Of a stretch of 41,480 bases of DNA, positions 41,260 to 41,480 are shown piece after piece (within the stretch, counting starts at the first letter, position 1; the number at the start of each line of letters is the position of its first letter). The stretch is taken from NCBI GenBank assembly GCA_016215625.1, contig JACRIW010000034.1, positions 1-41,480 on the forward strand, read 5' to 3'. A program made the translations under genes and the position numbers. The notes under the pieces were generated by a model that saw nothing but the letters and a program-made list of their open reading frames with translations, did no database searches and was not told the origin of the DNA. The DNA comes from Candidatus Eiseniibacteriota bacterium (GTDB taxonomy: Bacteria > Eisenbacteria > RBG-16-71-46).

Positions 41260-41450
41260 AAAAAGGGTCCCCGCCCTGCCGTGTGCTCCGTGTTCTTTGA
41301 GCCCTGGGTGACCAGGTGGGTGCCGCTCTAGCCGGGTCTGCCTTCCTCGCGAGCCTCGCGGCAAGGAGGTGTGGCGTCGCCGGTCATCACGACACCCCGC
41401 TATGAGTGTTGGTTCAAGAACAAGGTGGCATCACGAGCAAAGCAGGGATG
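41260..41450 (-). ncRNA. ssrS: 6S RNA (RNA-polymerase-binding regulatory RNA)
   Basis: The minus strand folds into the 6S plan. Closing stem: CCCTGC (41442-41447) with GCAGGG (41274-41279), TGCT (41436-41439) with AGCA (41284-41287), and 41411-41425 with 41288-41304, including TGTTCTT/AAGAACA. A symmetrical central bubble has 13 nt on each side (41398-41410 and 41305-41317). Beyond it the terminal stem starts GGGTGTCG (41390-41397) with CGGCACCC (41318-41325). The 3' side of the bubble can form the small hairpin CCTGG-TCAC-CCAGG. The size, about 175-190 nt, fits. A TTTTT (41260-41264, minus) closes the 3' end. 6S mimics an open promoter and sequesters housekeeping RNA polymerase. Exact ends are estimated. 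Confidence 0.75.
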
Positions 41451-41480
41451 TCCTTTTGCTCCGTCGCGCGCGTCCTGCGT

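Noticed and set aside
38061..41300. Plus-strand open frame of 1079 codons opposite the YmdB-FolD fusion and rny
   Set aside because: Same cause; it runs antisense through two unmistakable genes and the 6S region and shows no motif.

Overview
This 41.5 kb window is GC-rich chromosomal DNA from a Gram-negative bacterium. An LptE lipoprotein and a UDP-diacetamido-sugar gene set imply an LPS-type outer membrane, and a UbiE/MenG enzyme implies respiratory quinones. Two very large exported proteins end in FlgD-like/type IX-like C-terminal domains. That combination, with the high GC, suggests the FCB side of the tree; a Candidatus Eisenbacteria- or Gemmatimonadota-like organism is my best guess, by inference and not by a marker-gene tree. 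Every gene except one (the M36 metalloprotease) is read from the minus strand, so the layout below runs from right to left, in the direction of transcription.

Right end (about 41.45-35.3 kb): a convincing 6S RNA (173-190 nt, with closing stem, central bubble and terminal stem) lies just upstream of rny (RNase Y). Next comes a single ORF that joins a YmdB-type phosphodiesterase to a complete FolD, then xseA, xseB and an ispA-type prenyl diphosphate synthase. The plus-strand M36 metalloprotease (31.2-35.2 kb) has its own strong intrinsic terminator. Left of it the housekeeping cluster resumes: DUF212 protein, dxs, nadK and a small membrane protein. A second exported protein (eight W-D-R repeats, esterase, FlgD-like domain) interrupts it before recN. 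Two exported-protein genes therefore split an otherwise classic folD-xseAB-ispA-dxs-nadK-recN neighbourhood.

Centre (22-14.4 kb): recN overlaps trpE and leads into trpE-trpG-trpD-(zinc ribbon/RDD membrane protein)-trpC-trpF-trpB, without trpA. A glyoxalase-family (VOC) gene follows, broken by one in-frame TGA at the place of a usual Trp. Then come tRNA-Arg(CCG) with its own promoter, and a UbiE/MenG methyltransferase with an extra membrane tail.

Left part (13.3-0 kb): a GAF-GGDEF diguanylate cyclase; a three-gene set (dehydrogenase, acetyltransferase, aminotransferase) matching WbpB/WbpD/WbpE synthesis of UDP-2,3-diacetamido-2,3-dideoxy-glucuronate; a four-cysteine GAF-PAS histidine kinase with its sigma-54 response regulator; lptE, holA and leuS; an unrecognised protein; and a gene cut off by the left edge.

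The most interesting signals are: the YmdB-FolD fusion beside RNase Y and 6S RNA; the 6S RNA itself; inverted repeats that pair with Shine-Dalgarno sequences (leuS and the left-edge gene); two genes whose family-consistent starts are non-AUG (lptE with CTG/ATT, the DUF212 gene with ACG after a perfect AGGAGG); the Cys4 cluster in the kinase sensor; and the single opal codon in the VOC gene. I saw no CRISPR array, insertion sequence, prophage or defence system.
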